Shown: one piece after another, positions 35,655-45,100 of the stretch | How the letters are laid out: each line of letters begins with the position of its first letter | Numbering within the stretch: position 1 is the stretch's first letter | Assembly: GCA_035384605.1 (NCBI GenBank) | Contig: DAOOIV010000028.1 | Span: forward strand, 1-49,973 | Direction: 5' to 3' | Origin: Phycisphaerae bacterium | GTDB lineage: Bacteria > Planctomycetota > Phycisphaerae > UBA1845 > PWPN01 | Length of the DNA: 49,973 nt | Notes under the pieces: generated by a model | The model's database searches: none | What the model was told of the DNA's origin: nothing | Seen by the model: only the letters and a program-made list of their open reading frames with translations | Program-made: the position numbers and the translations under genes

Positions 35655-35888
35655 CCCGCATCGCCCGGCCGCAACAACGGGGTGCCTGTTCAGCCGGAAC
35701 CCCGCGCGGTACGATACTGCTTCGGCCTGGGCGGATGCGTTGACATCGGCTGCTTGCCCCGCGAGGAAAGTGATGGTCCGCTCGCCGAGCGAACACACCA
35801 GCCGTTTGCAAACCGGCACACGGCGCCTCGATGATCGGACAAGCAGGTTATTCACGAAGCATCGGCATGGCCAAGGAAGGAGCCGAGG

Positions 35889-36140
35889 ATGTTGGTGCTA
35901 TCCAGACAGCGAGATCAGACAATCATGATCGGCGACGATATCGAGATCACGGTTGTCGATATCCGCGGAGACAAAGTAAGGCTCGGGATCAACGCCCCCG
36001 CCGAGATCCCGGTGCACCGCAAGGAAGTCTACGAGGCGATCAAGAGGGAAAATCGCGCGGCTGCCGGCGTCAAGCCGGAAGACATCGCCAATGTGGCCGG
36101 CACCCCTGCGAATCATTCGGGATCTTCGAAGGAGAGGTAG
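35889..36140 (+). CDS. csrA: Translational regulator CsrA
   Basis: 83 residues. MLVLSRQRDQTIMIGDDIEITVVDIRGDKVRLGINAPAEIPVHRKEVYEAI is a full CsrA core: the RNA-binding strands beta1 (LVLSR) and beta5 (IPVHRKEV) are intact, including the key arginine in VHR. The ~25-residue tail after the C-terminal helix is longer than in Escherichia coli and may be the FliW-binding extension known from non-enterobacterial CsrA. CsrA dimers bind A(N)GGA in hairpin loops near ribosome sites. AAGGAG lies six bases before the ATG; the leader AAGGAAGGAG could itself be a CsrA site. Confidence 0.97.
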   Translation: MLVLSRQRDQTIMIGDDIEITVVDIRGDKVRLGINAPAEIPVHRKEVYEAIKRENRAAAGVKPEDIANVAGTPANHSGSSKER

Positions 36141-36190
36141 GGGGCACCGAGCCCGCGGCCCGGGGCTTTCGAGCAAGCTCCTCGCGGGAC

Positions 36191-36238
36191 GATCCGTCAG
36201 GTAGAACGGATCTGGTAGCCAAGATCAATCAAGGAGGA
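36191..36238 (+). promoter_or_regulatory. Hairpin plus GGA motifs in the fliC1 leader, candidate CsrA target
   Basis: A perfect seven-base stem (GATCCGT at 36191-36197, ACGGATC at 36206-36212) carries ACGGA in its 3' arm. Nineteen bases on, AAGGAGGA (36231-36238) is both the ribosome site and two overlapping A(N)GGA motifs. Paired upstream and ribosome-site GGA motifs resemble the two-site CsrA target in the hag leader of Bacillus subtilis. Binding is inferred only. Confidence 0.5.
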
Positions 36239-36245
36239 TTGCAAA

Positions 36246-37700
36246 ATGGCTAGGATTAACACGAACGTACCGGCCATTGTCGCCCAAAGAGCTCTGCGCC
36301 AGTCACAGAGAGAACTGCAGGTTTCCCTGGAACGGCTTTCCAGCGGTCTGCGAATCAATCGAGGCGCGGACGACCCGGCCGGTCTCATCAGTTCAGAGCT
36401 CCTGAGGGCCGAGATCTCAGGTATCCAAAAGTCCATCAGCAACTCGCAGCGGGCGATCAATATCATCGCGACGGCGGAAGCCTCGCTCAACGAAGTCGCC
36501 TCGCTGCTGACCGACATTCAAGGCCTCATCGTCGAGATCGCCAATGACGCCGCTATGTCGGAGGACGAAAAACAGGCCAACCAGTTGCAGATCAACTCCG
36601 CCATCGAGTCCATCACGCGCATCGCCAACACCGCGTCGTTCGCGGGCCGCAAACTGCTCAACGGCGAACTGGACTACGTCACCAGCGGCGTCGATCCGAC
36701 CATGATCGGAACGTACGCGATTCATCGCTGCCAGTTCGGCACGGCCAGCTACATCCCGGTCGACGTCGCGGTCACTGTGTCCGCACAGCACGCACAGCTT
36801 CAGATTCGAAACAGCGCAATTACCAACACCATCAACGTCGAGATCCGCGGCTCGATCGGAACCACCGTGCTCAGCTTCACCTCCGGCACGTCCGTCACCG
36901 ACATCATGGCGGCCGTCAATCGCGAGAGCCAGGCCAGCGGTATTGAAGCCGTGTACTTGAACGACGCCAATCCCGCCAGCGGCATGGCGTTCCAGAGCAT
37001 CGGGTTCGGCTCCGACGAGTTCGTCGAGGTGACGCTGCTGCCCGGCAGCGGCGCTCTGACCCTCTATCGCCCCGACGGCACCACGCAGTCGTCCAGCACG
37101 ATGCGGTCCATCGGACGCGACGCCATCGCCAGCATCAACGGCGCCCAGGTCATCGGCCGGGGCTTGGAGCTGAACCTCCAGACCCGCACCCTCGAACTCA
37201 GTCTGACGCTCGACAAGAACTTCGGCATCGGATCCACGACCTTCGCCGTAACCGGAGGAGGCGCACTCTTCCAGCTCGGTCCCGACGTCAACACCAACCA
37301 GCAGGTGAACCTGGGCATCCAGTCGGTCGCGGCGTCGCGGCTCGGCAATCCGCTGATCGGTTACCTCAGCCAGGTGATGTCGAGCCAGGCGTTCGATCCG
37401 ACGAGGAGCCTGTCCAACGCCAACTACGCGTCGCAGATCGTCAACGAAGCCAACCGGCAGGTGTCGGTGCTGCGCGGACGACTGGGCGCCTTTGAACGAA
37501 ATACGTTGCAGACCAATATCCGCTCGCTCGAGGTGACGATGGAAAACCTCATATCCAGCGAGTCGGCGATTCGCGACGCTGATTTTGCCTATGAGACCTC
37601 GCGGTTGACGCGTAATCAGATTCTGGTCAGCGCGGGCACCAGCGTGCTGGCTCTGGCGAATTCCAGCTCGCAGAACGTCCTTGCGCTGCTCGGCGGATAA
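36246..37700 (+). CDS. fliC: Flagellin 1
   Basis: 484 residues. The D0/D1 N-terminus RINTNVPAIVAQRALRQSQRELQVSLERLSSGLRINRGADDPAGLISSE and the C-terminus QVSVLRGRLGAFERNTLQTNIRSLEVTMENLISSESAIRDADFAYETSRLTRNQILVSAG are canonical. The middle (about 150-380) is a beta-rich outer domain with one IN-type motif (SGTSVTDIMAAVNRE). It is the first of three tandem flagellins and the one linked to fliW-csrA, eight bases after AAGGAGGA. It is exported unfolded with FliS and polymerises under the FliD cap. Confidence 0.96.
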   Translation: MARINTNVPAIVAQRALRQSQRELQVSLERLSSGLRINRGADDPAGLISSELLRAEISGIQKSISNSQRAINIIATAEASLNEVASLLTDIQGLIVEIANDAAMSEDEKQANQLQINSAIESITRIANTASFAGRKLLNGELDYVTSGVDPTMIGTYAIHRCQFGTASYIPVDVAVTVSAQHAQLQIRNSAITNTINVEIRGSIGTTVLSFTSGTSVTDIMAAVNRESQASGIEAVYLNDANPASGMAFQSIGFGSDEFVEVTLLPGSGALTLYRPDGTTQSSSTMRSIGRDAIASINGAQVIGRGLELNLQTRTLELSLTLDKNFGIGSTTFAVTGGGALFQLGPDVNTNQQVNLGIQSVAASRLGNPLIGYLSQVMSSQAFDPTRSLSNANYASQIVNEANRQVSVLRGRLGAFERNTLQTNIRSLEVTMENLISSESAIRDADFAYETSRLTRNQILVSAGTSVLALANSSSQNVLALLGG

Positions 37701-37771
37701 GACTGCGCCTCAACCTGGCGCGGGTCGCGCACGGCCGCCTTCACGCTCAGCGGCACAGGCTCAGCTTGATC

Positions 37772-37817
37772 GCTTCTGAGCGCGTCGGCCTCTCCTGAGC
37801 ACCTGCGCCTCAGAAGC
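37772..37817 (+). terminator. Possible hairpin terminator after fliC1
   Basis: GCTTCTGAG (37772-37780) pairs perfectly with CTCAGAAGC (37809-37817), with three further pairs inside a one-base bulge. There is no T-run after it, so termination is only a possibility. The rest of the 788-base gap to fliC2 before 38152 shows no gene. Confidence 0.3.
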
Positions 37818-38151
37818 AAATCGTAATGGCCGAAACGATGCGCATCCGCCGCAAATCGAGCTGACGAATGCGGATCGCGGGCGCCGGGTGGCAGGGTCTC
37901 GACCGGGGCCCGCGAGCCCGCCCCAAGGCCGATCCGCGCGCCGCCCCGAGGCAAGCCCGCGTTTTCTGCACGTTTTCTTCGTCCGGATCGCGACGATCAC
38001 GCCGTCTCGTATTCTCGGTCCTTGACGCCGTTGTCCGGTAAAAGGACCGGGCAAAAGCTCCCAAACGACCTGCTGCGGTTTATGAGACCTGACAACGACG
38101 GACTGCCTCGCAAGCCGAAGTCCCGATCCTTCTCTGGCGTCGGGATAAAAC

Positions 38152-38179
38152 TAAAGCGGGCGCCGGAAGCTGACGATCC
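38152..38179 (+). promoter_or_regulatory. Sigma-28-like promoter of fliC2
   Basis: TAAAG (38152-38156) and GACGATCC (38172-38179) fit the flagellar sigma-28 pattern TAAAGTTT / GCCGATAA at five of eight bases in each eight-base box, with 12 bases between the boxes. The context ACTAAAG also occurs before fliC3, at nearly the same distance from the start codon (337 against 345 bases). Confidence 0.45.
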
Positions 38180-38488
38180 GACCTTCGCCGTCGAAGGATC
38201 GGCGGACCTGGCTTCCGGCTTCCCATGCAAAGTCGACGCAGCAGCTGAGCGTTGACCCCGGGACGGATGAGGTTGGACAGGGAAGTTGAATGCTGACCGC
38301 AGGCACCTGTATCGACGAGTCGTCGATAGGTCCCGGGTGATGCGGCAGAGAAAGAGCGGACACTGTCCTGCGGGCGAACCGCCAGATGGGCGCCGCACCG
38401 CAAACCGCCGATCGGACCGGAACTCCACAGGGGGACACGTCCGGGGAGCGCCGGAAGAGCCGGTCGCGGCTGGTTGGAGGCACGTACA
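38180..38488 (+). promoter_or_regulatory. Long 5' leader of fliC2, GGA-rich, with a 19-base palindrome
   Basis: If the promoter at 38152 is right, the message has about 300 untranslated bases. I count 14 GGA triplets between 38157 and 38488, roughly twice the number expected from composition. A perfect palindrome, TATCGACGA and TCGTCGATA around one G, spans 38310-38328 and could be an RNA hairpin or a protein site. The ribosome site GGAGG lies eight bases before the ATG. No open frame here is convincing. Confidence 0.4.
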
Positions 38489-39937
38489 ATGAGTCGTATT
38501 ATGACCAATGTGTCGTCTCTGGTGGCGGCACGAATTCTGGACAGCAACAACAAGATGCTGAATACCTCTCTGGAGAGGCTCAGCACGGGCTACCGCATCA
38601 ACCGCGGAAAGGACGATCCTGCGGGCTTGATTGCATCCGAGACCCTGCGAGGCGAAATCGCGGCCATTAAAGCCGCCATGGACAACACCGAGCGCGCGGA
38701 CATGGTTATCTCCGTGGCCGAAGGTGGTCTGCAGGAGATCAGCAACCTGCTCGTCGAGCTCGAAAGCCTCGTCGACACCACCGCCAACGAGGCGGCCCTC
38801 GGATCGGCCGAGGTCGAGGCCAATCAGCTCCAGATCGACTCGATTCTCGACACCATCAACAGAATCGCAACCTCGACCGAGTTCCAGGGCAAGAAACTGC
38901 TCAACGGAACCCTGGACTACACAACGTCGGGCGTCACCATCGGGCCGTCCGGCGGCTCGGCGATCGCAGCCCTGCAGATCAATAGCGCCCGGATCCCGCC
39001 GGGCGGCTACAGGACGGTAACCGTCCAGGTCACAACCTCCGCGCAGACCGCCCGCGTCTATGCCAGCGGCTCAGCCGTTGCGGCCGGTGGTGTTACCCTG
39101 CAGGTCAGCGGCAAGTACGGCGTCGAGCAGTTCAGCTTCGGCTCCGGTACGAGCTTCTCTGAGGTCGCCAACGCCATCAACCAGTCGAAGGCCCTCACCG
39201 GCGTCTCGGCCAGCTTCAGCGCTACCGGCGGCGGAACCCTGATGTTCAACAGCACGGATTACGGTTCCGAGGCGTTCGTAACCGTCCAGACCATCCAGGG
39301 CACCACCCTCGCGGTCAGCGGCGGCGACAGCACCTACGGCGACCACGGTGTCGACGTCGGATTGACCATCAACGGCGCCCAGGCCGTTACCAAGGGTCTC
39401 GACGCGTCGCTGCACACCACCGTGCTCGACCTTGACCTTACTCTCGACGCGGGCTTTGCTCAGCAAACGGTTCTCAGCAAGACGTTCTACATCAACGGTG
39501 GTGGTGCTGATTTCAGCATCGCTCCGACCCTCGGGTTGAACGCCACCGCCAGTCTGGGCATCCAGAACGTGGCAACGGGCAATCTGGGCAAGGGAGGCCT
39601 TGGTTACCTGTCCAGCCTTGGCAGAGGTCAGGACAACGACATGGCATCGGGCAACTTCGCGGTCGCTCAGCGAATCATCCGACAGGCCAACGAGCAGATC
39701 TCCAGCCTGAGAGGCCGTCTGGGTGCGTTCTCGAAGAACACCCTGACGTCGGCATACAACGCCCTGGCCGTCGCTCTGGAAAACACCTCGGCGGCCGAGA
39801 GCGCCATTCGCGATACGGACTTCGCGAGAGAAACCAGCGAATTGACGAGAGCCCAGATTCTGGTCAATGCGGCAACCTCCACGTTGCAGCTCGCAAACGC
39901 GCAGCCGCGAAACGTGCTGGCTCTGCTCGGCGGTTGA
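38489..39937 (+). CDS. fliC: Flagellin 2
   Basis: 482 residues from the ATG eight bases after GGAGG. The N-terminus RIMTNVSSLVAARILDSNNKMLNTSLERLSTGYRINRGKDDPAGLIASETLRGEIAAI and the C-terminus QISSLRGRLGAFSKNTLTSAYNALAVALENTSAAESAIRDTDFARETSELTRAQILVNAATS are those of flagellin. The central region (about 150-375) is Gly/Ser/Thr-rich with an IN-type unit (GTSFSEVANAINQSKALTGVSASF). The ends are clearly paralogous to fliC1 and fliC3, while the centres differ strongly, so the outer surface of the filament can vary. The gene has its own promoter candidate and a strong terminator. Confidence 0.96.
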   Translation: MSRIMTNVSSLVAARILDSNNKMLNTSLERLSTGYRINRGKDDPAGLIASETLRGEIAAIKAAMDNTERADMVISVAEGGLQEISNLLVELESLVDTTANEAALGSAEVEANQLQIDSILDTINRIATSTEFQGKKLLNGTLDYTTSGVTIGPSGGSAIAALQINSARIPPGGYRTVTVQVTTSAQTARVYASGSAVAAGGVTLQVSGKYGVEQFSFGSGTSFSEVANAINQSKALTGVSASFSATGGGTLMFNSTDYGSEAFVTVQTIQGTTLAVSGGDSTYGDHGVDVGLTINGAQAVTKGLDASLHTTVLDLDLTLDAGFAQQTVLSKTFYINGGGADFSIAPTLGLNATASLGIQNVATGNLGKGGLGYLSSLGRGQDNDMASGNFAVAQRIIRQANEQISSLRGRLGAFSKNTLTSAYNALAVALENTSAAESAIRDTDFARETSELTRAQILVNAATSTLQLANAQPRNVLALLGG

Positions 39938-40014
39938 TCAGACCATGGACCGGTGATATGAGCCGGCTCCGACGGGCAAGCCTGTCCGCTAACTGAACTC
40001 AAACGGGACCAAAT

Positions 40015-40057
40015 AGCGGTCGAACGCGACGAGAGTCGCGCTCGGCCGCTTTCTATT
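40015..40057 (+). terminator. Rho-independent terminator of fliC2
   Basis: A 16-base stem (40015-40030 with 40035-40050) has one G-U pair and one mismatch around the tetraloop GAGA and is followed by TTTCTATT-type sequence at 40050-40057. It is the strongest terminator-like structure in the window and separates fliC2 from the leader of fliC3. Confidence 0.8.
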
Positions 40058-40083
40058 GGCCGAGCCGGGACTGCCGCCGAAAA

Positions 40084-40132
40084 ATATCGGACCTTCAAAC
40101 AACCGACCGCTTGTCCCTCTGACGTCCGATAT
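40084..40132. repeat. Inverted repeat upstream of the fliC3 promoter
   Basis: ATATCGGAC (40084-40092) and GTCCGATAT (40124-40132) are perfect inverted copies 31 bases apart, 55 bases before the ACTAAAG motif. It could be a two-half-site operator or a second hairpin of the terminator region. Confidence 0.4.
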
Positions 40133-40186
40133 CCGCTTGCAGGCTTCCGGTTCTGAAATAATCCTCCGTTAACGCGGGCCAATAAC

Positions 40187-40215
40187 TAAAGGATGCACCC
40201 GTTCCCTGTCGAAAT
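40187..40215 (+). promoter_or_regulatory. Possible sigma-28-like promoter of fliC3
   Basis: ACTAAAG ends at 40191, as before fliC2. The -10 partner is weak (GTCGAAAT at 40208-40215, one base further away than in fliC2). Support comes mainly from the shared upstream motif and the matching distance to the start codon. Confidence 0.3.
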
Positions 40216-40531
40216 GCCGATTGTCCCCATCGGACCCGTTCTTCAGGACGGAATCCAAGGAGGTGCGAAGGAGGAGTCGTCGGTTGCCGGCCAACGGGTC
40301 GGCAGCAGCCCGCCGCGGATGGCGGGAGGTCGATCGGGAGGATCGATCTGGACGATGCGGCTCTTGCCTTCGCGGCCGCAGGGCCGCCACGGCAGGCCTG
40401 CCCCAAAGGGAGGAATCCCTTGCGGACAGGTGGAGTCATCGCTGGGACACCACGTCCCGGCCTCGGAGCGCAAGGTCGCGCTCCCGGCGTAGCAGGCTTT
40501 CCTGGCCCGCTCGCGCGTCACGGAGGATGCC
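40216..40531 (+). promoter_or_regulatory. Long GGA-rich 5' leader of fliC3 with two GGA-loop hairpins
   Basis: I count 20 GGA triplets between 40191 and 40531, about three times expectation. Hairpin 1: GGTCGATC (40328-40335) pairs with GATCGATC (40341-40348), with one G-U pair, around the loop GGGAG. Hairpin 2: AAGGGA (40406-40411) pairs perfectly with TCCCTT (40416-40421) around the loop GGAA. A further cluster AAGGAGG...AAGGAGGAG lies at 40257-40275, and ACGGAGGA forms the ribosome site. GGA in small hairpin loops is the CsrA binding signature. Other meanings, such as an ordinary palindrome repeat, remain open. Confidence 0.45.
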
Positions 40532-41953
40532 ATGCGTATCAACACCAACGTCGCCGCCATCGCGACAACCAACCGCCTGATCAACAACCAGGACGACCTC
40601 AACATCCGCTTGGAGCGGCTCAGCACCGGGTTGAGGATCAATCGCGGAGCGGATGATCCTGCCGGGCTGATCGCTTCCGAGGTCCTTCGCAGCCAGATCA
40701 GGGGAATCAGCCAGGCCGTCGAGAACTCCCAGCGGGCTATGAATGTCATCAGCGTTGCTGAGGCGGCCCTTAACGAGGTATCGTCACTCATTCTCGACCT
40801 GCGCAGCCTCATCGTTCACGCCGCGAATGAAGGGGCGATCAGTCAGTCTGAAATCGAGGCCGATCAGCTCCAGATCGACTCAATTCTCGAAGCTATCGAT
40901 CGAATCGCGAATACCACGACTTTTGCCGGCCGCAAGCTCATCGACGGCAGTCTCTCCTACACCGTCTCGGGTCTGCATACCTCCGCAATCGCCCGGGCGA
41001 TGCTCTTCGGGGCCAGAGTGCCTGATTACGGCGCTACCCATGTCACTGTCTCCGTGATCCAGTCGGCGCAGACCGCGCAGTTGGTCTATGCCGGCAGCTC
41101 GATCGGTTACAACGTGACACTCGAGCTCCAGGGAACCCTTGGCACCGAAATCGTGGCCATTACCAGCGGCTCCAGCGTGGAGCAAATCGCCGCGAATATC
41201 AACGCCAGCACCGTTGTCACCGGAGTCTCCGCAACCGTCAGCGGGACGGGCGCTAACGCGCGGCTTCTGCTCAATAGCGTCGAGTTTGGCGAAAGAGCCT
41301 TTGTGTCGGTCCAGCCCCTGGAGGGCAATTTCATCGTGGCCGAAGGTGCCAGGATTCAGGACAACGGCCAGGACGCCGGTGTGCTCATCAACGGGCAAGT
41401 GGCTGCGTTCGATGCCTTGACCGGCCTGCTCCGGGCCAATGGCCTTGACATGGAAATCGAGCTGACCGTGGCGGGTGCGACGACGATTGCCAGCACGGAT
41501 TTCTACATCACCGGCGGCGGAGCAACCTTCCAGATCGGACCGGATGTCAATCCCGGAGGCCAGATTTCCATTGGTATCCCGTCCATCGGTACCGCTCACC
41601 TGGGCGATGTCCAGAATGGCTTCCTCAACACGATTCGCGGGGCCGGTCGGAACTCGATCGTCGGCGGTCACTGCGCCGAGGCCGAAAGGGTGGTCACCAA
41701 GGCCCTCAATCAGATTGCCGTCTTACGCGGTCGACTCGGATCGCTCCAACGCAATCAGATCGAAACCAACATGAACAGCCAACGGGTGGCCCTTGAGAAC
41801 GTTATGGCGTCGGAGTCGGCCATTCGTGATGCCGATATCGCAACCGAGGTTGCCAATCTGACCCGTGCCCAGATCCTGGTGCAGAGTACCTCCACGGTCT
41901 TGGGTATCGCCAACCAGTTGCCTAGAAACGTGCTCTCTTTGCTGCAGGGCTAG
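40532..41953 (+). CDS. fliC: Flagellin 3
   Basis: 473 residues. The N-terminus RINTNVAAIATTNRLINNQDDLNIRLERLSTGLRINRGADDPAGLIASEVLRSQIRGISQAVENSQRAMNVISVAEAALNEVSSL and the C-terminus QIAVLRGRLGSLQRNQIETNMNSQRVALENVMASESAIRDADIATEVANLTRAQILVQST are typical. The N-terminus is closer to fliC1 than to fliC2. The centre carries an IN-type unit (SGSSVEQIAANINASTVVTGVSATV). The ATG follows ACGGAGGA closely. The 193 bases after it show only a weak hairpin (CACCG and CGGTG near 42059) and no clear terminator. Confidence 0.96.
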   Translation: MRINTNVAAIATTNRLINNQDDLNIRLERLSTGLRINRGADDPAGLIASEVLRSQIRGISQAVENSQRAMNVISVAEAALNEVSSLILDLRSLIVHAANEGAISQSEIEADQLQIDSILEAIDRIANTTTFAGRKLIDGSLSYTVSGLHTSAIARAMLFGARVPDYGATHVTVSVIQSAQTAQLVYAGSSIGYNVTLELQGTLGTEIVAITSGSSVEQIAANINASTVVTGVSATVSGTGANARLLLNSVEFGERAFVSVQPLEGNFIVAEGARIQDNGQDAGVLINGQVAAFDALTGLLRANGLDMEIELTVAGATTIASTDFYITGGGATFQIGPDVNPGGQISIGIPSIGTAHLGDVQNGFLNTIRGAGRNSIVGGHCAEAERVVTKALNQIAVLRGRLGSLQRNQIETNMNSQRVALENVMASESAIRDADIATEVANLTRAQILVQSTSTVLGIANQLPRNVLSLLQG

Positions 41954-42146
41954 GGCCCCTGCGGTGGGTGAGCATGCCCCAATTACGTACTGTCCGATAA
42001 TCTTCAGTCCGGCAGGTCGAACCGGCTGGTTCTGATCCTGAGAAGCCGTCGTATCTCCACCGCTTAACGGTGAAGATCCTTCTATCGCAACACCGATGAA
42101 TACGTAGACCAGTAGTAGTCTGCGCGCAAACGACGGAGGTCGCCTG

Positions 42147-45100
42147 ATGGGTACGATTTCAACAGGGGTGGGGCTGGTTTCCGGACTGAATATCCAGGAT
42201 ATTGTCAGCCAGCTCATCGAGATCGAGAGCCGCCCGATCAAACGCCTCGAGCAGCGCGTCACGGACACCCAGGCACGGCAGACCGCCTACACCGAGCTCA
42301 GCGCCTTGCTGCTCGGAGCCAAGGGCCTGATCCACACTTTTGTGTTGCCTTCGGCCTTCAAGGTCAAGAGCGCCACCAGCTCCAACGAAAGCGTCTTGAC
42401 GGCCACCGCCAAGACAACGGCAAGCACGGGCAGATACAGCTTCCTCGTCAAGTCGCTGGCAACCTCCCATCAGGTCGTGTCCTCCGGGTTTGCTGATCCC
42501 GACCGGACCCCTGTCGGAGCCGGGACCCTCATTTTTGCCCCCTCCCAGGCGCGAGTGGATCCCAAGACGGCCGTTTCCACGCTGAACGGTTTCAACGGGA
42601 TCCGGCGGGGGATGGTCCGGATTACGGATCGAAGCGGGGCTTCGGCCGACGTTGACCTCCGAGCGCCGACCAGTGTCGCCGACATCCTCAATGCGATCAA
42701 TTCCCAGACCGGAATCAGCGTCAAGGCCGAGGTGGATGGAGGCCGAATCGTCATCACCGACACGACGGGCCTGTCTTCGGGAAATCTCGTCATCTCCGAT
42801 CTGTCAGGCGGCGGCGCGGCAAGCGATATGGGTATCGCCGGCACCTTCTCCTCCGGCCGGGCCGTCGGGAAGGACATGTTGTGGATGACCGCCACGACGC
42901 GCCTGACGGCCCTCAACGATGGTCTGGGAGTCCGGTCAAACGGCCTGCTTTCGGACCTGCGGTTCGAGCTGAAGGGCGGCGAGGTGTTTGAGGCCACTCT
43001 ATCCGAAAACCTCCGCTTCACCATGAACCTGGCAATGCTCAATTCCGGCCTCGGCGTGCGCGCCGACGAAACCGGTCAGCGAGTCATCCGCATCACGAAC
43101 CGGGCGGGCGCCGGCGCCGAGATTGATCTTTCGTCGGCTCAAACCTTGCAGGATGTGAGTAACGCGATCACGAATGCCGGGCTGTCGCTCGGCGTTTCCA
43201 TATCCGGCAACAAACTGGTTATCACCGACAGGTCCGGAGGTACCGACCGCAACCTGCGGATCGAGGATGTCAAAGGTTACGCCGCCGCTGATCTCGGCAT
43301 CACCGCGGACACCGCCGAGAGTGGGGTAACCGGTCGCGGAATCTATCGGATCGAGACGATTGGCGACGTGCTCCGTGCCATTCAGTACGCCGAGGGCAAC
43401 AATGGCTACGTCACCGCTGCCCTATCGGCAGACGGCAAGGGAATCACCATCACCGACAACACCACGGGTCTTAACGACACGCTGGTTTCAGCGGTCAACG
43501 GATCGCTTGCGGCTTACGATCTGGGGTTGCTCGACTCGCGATCCGCGACCGAGCGGTCTTTCAGCGGCAGCACCTTCACCGGTAGCGATCTCCTGGGCGG
43601 CCTGAACACCGTCATGCTCAAGTCGCTCAAGGGAGGTGCGGGCGTGCGGGTCGGCCTGGTCGAATTCACGAGGGCAAGCGGAGAAGTGTTTTCCCTGGAC
43701 TTCACAAGTGCCAAAACCCTCGCGGACGTGATCAACATCATCAACGCCGATGGCCGTTTGCACGCCGAGGTGGGCGTGAATGGGACCGAGATCGCGATCA
43801 CCGACACGAGCGGTGCCACTGGGCCGATGTCTGCCGCCGGTTCTCTTGCCGAAGATCTGGGCCTGACGGATCGGGGCGGAGTGCTCGTCAGCGGCAACCT
43901 GAATCGCCAGTTCATTTCCGAAAACACTCTGCTGGCCTCACTACGCAACGGTAAGGGGATTCGTTACGGCCAGATCCGGTTGAGCGACAGCAGAGGCAAT
44001 TCCGCCACGATCACCCTGAACGAGGATGTCCACCGGACGGTGGGCGACGTGCTGCGGGAAATCAATCGGTTGTTCGTCGGCGTCGAGGCCGGCATCAATG
44101 AGGATGGTGACGGTATCAAACTGGTGGATACCGCCGGGGGCACGCTGACCATGAGTGTAAGCGACGTGGCAGGGGGGGGCGCCGCCGCCGATCTGGGTAT
44201 CAAGGGATCAGCCCAGAACGGCGAAATCACGTCCAGCTACCGTAGCAGAATCGAGGTGGACGCCGATGACACGCTGTACGACGTGGTCAGCAAGATCAAC
44301 GATGCCAAAATCGGCGTTCAGGCGAACGTCATCAACGACGGATCCGCCTGGCAGCCTTATCGACTGACGCTCACCTCCCAAACCAGCGGGCTGGCAGGGC
44401 AAATGGCCCTCCATACCACGCCCGGCATGATGAAGCTGAATCTGCTCAGCGACGCCAGGGATGCGGTTGTCGTCGTCGGCGATCTGAACTCCTCCAGCGC
44501 AGTGGTGATGGCAAGCGGCAGCAACTCGATCAGCAATGCCATTCGCGGTGTCACGTTGAATCTGACCCAGACCAGCGACCTCCCCGTGACGGTCAACGTC
44601 CAAAACGATGTCGATACGGTTGTTGCGGGCATCAACGGCTTCGTCGAGGCTTTCAACCTCTTCGTGGATAAGGTCGCGGAGCTGACCAAGTTCGAAGCCG
44701 CCACCAATACGAGAGGCTTGCTGCTCGGTGATGGCACAACCATGCAGGTTCGCGATTCGCTCTACCGCGTCCTCTTGGCCAATGTCAACGATTCATCGCT
44801 CAAGTACACGAACGTGACCCAGGTGGGCTTGAAGCTGATGACCAAGAGCGGCGGAAAACTCCAGTTTGACGAAGAGAAGTTCCGACAGGCCTTCGAGGAA
44901 GACCCGGACGCCGTAAATGAGCTTTTCACTCGCATCGTCAAGAACAAGGAAGGAAAGTCTGTTCAGATCGGCATCGCCGGCCAACTCGATAGCCTGCTGT
45001 CGCGGCTGACCAGTAGCGTCGACGGGACATTGACCCTCCGTAACAAGAGCCTCCAGGATGAAATCGATCAATATGTCAAGCGGCAGGAGGAGCTTCAGGA

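Noticed and set aside
33993..35855. A 620-codon minus-strand open frame across flgL and fliW
   Set aside because: Antisense to two well-identified genes, with no family sequence of its own.
35831..36253. A 140-codon plus-strand frame overlapping csrA
   Set aside because: It is the shifted frame of csrA and its flanks, and csrA is certain by its conserved core.
37761..38470. Several minus-strand open frames between fliC1 and fliC2
   Set aside because: They overlap each other in different frames, lack ribosome sites and read through the promoter and leader of fliC2.
40216..40222. GCCGATT as a sigma-28 -10 box for fliC3
   Set aside because: It matches the -10 consensus better than 40208-40215, but the distance to TAAAG is more than 20 bases, too long for this sigma factor.
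41993..42002. TCCGATAA before fliD as a sigma-28 promoter
   Set aside because: The -10 match is good, but nothing like TAAAG lies 10-13 bases upstream.
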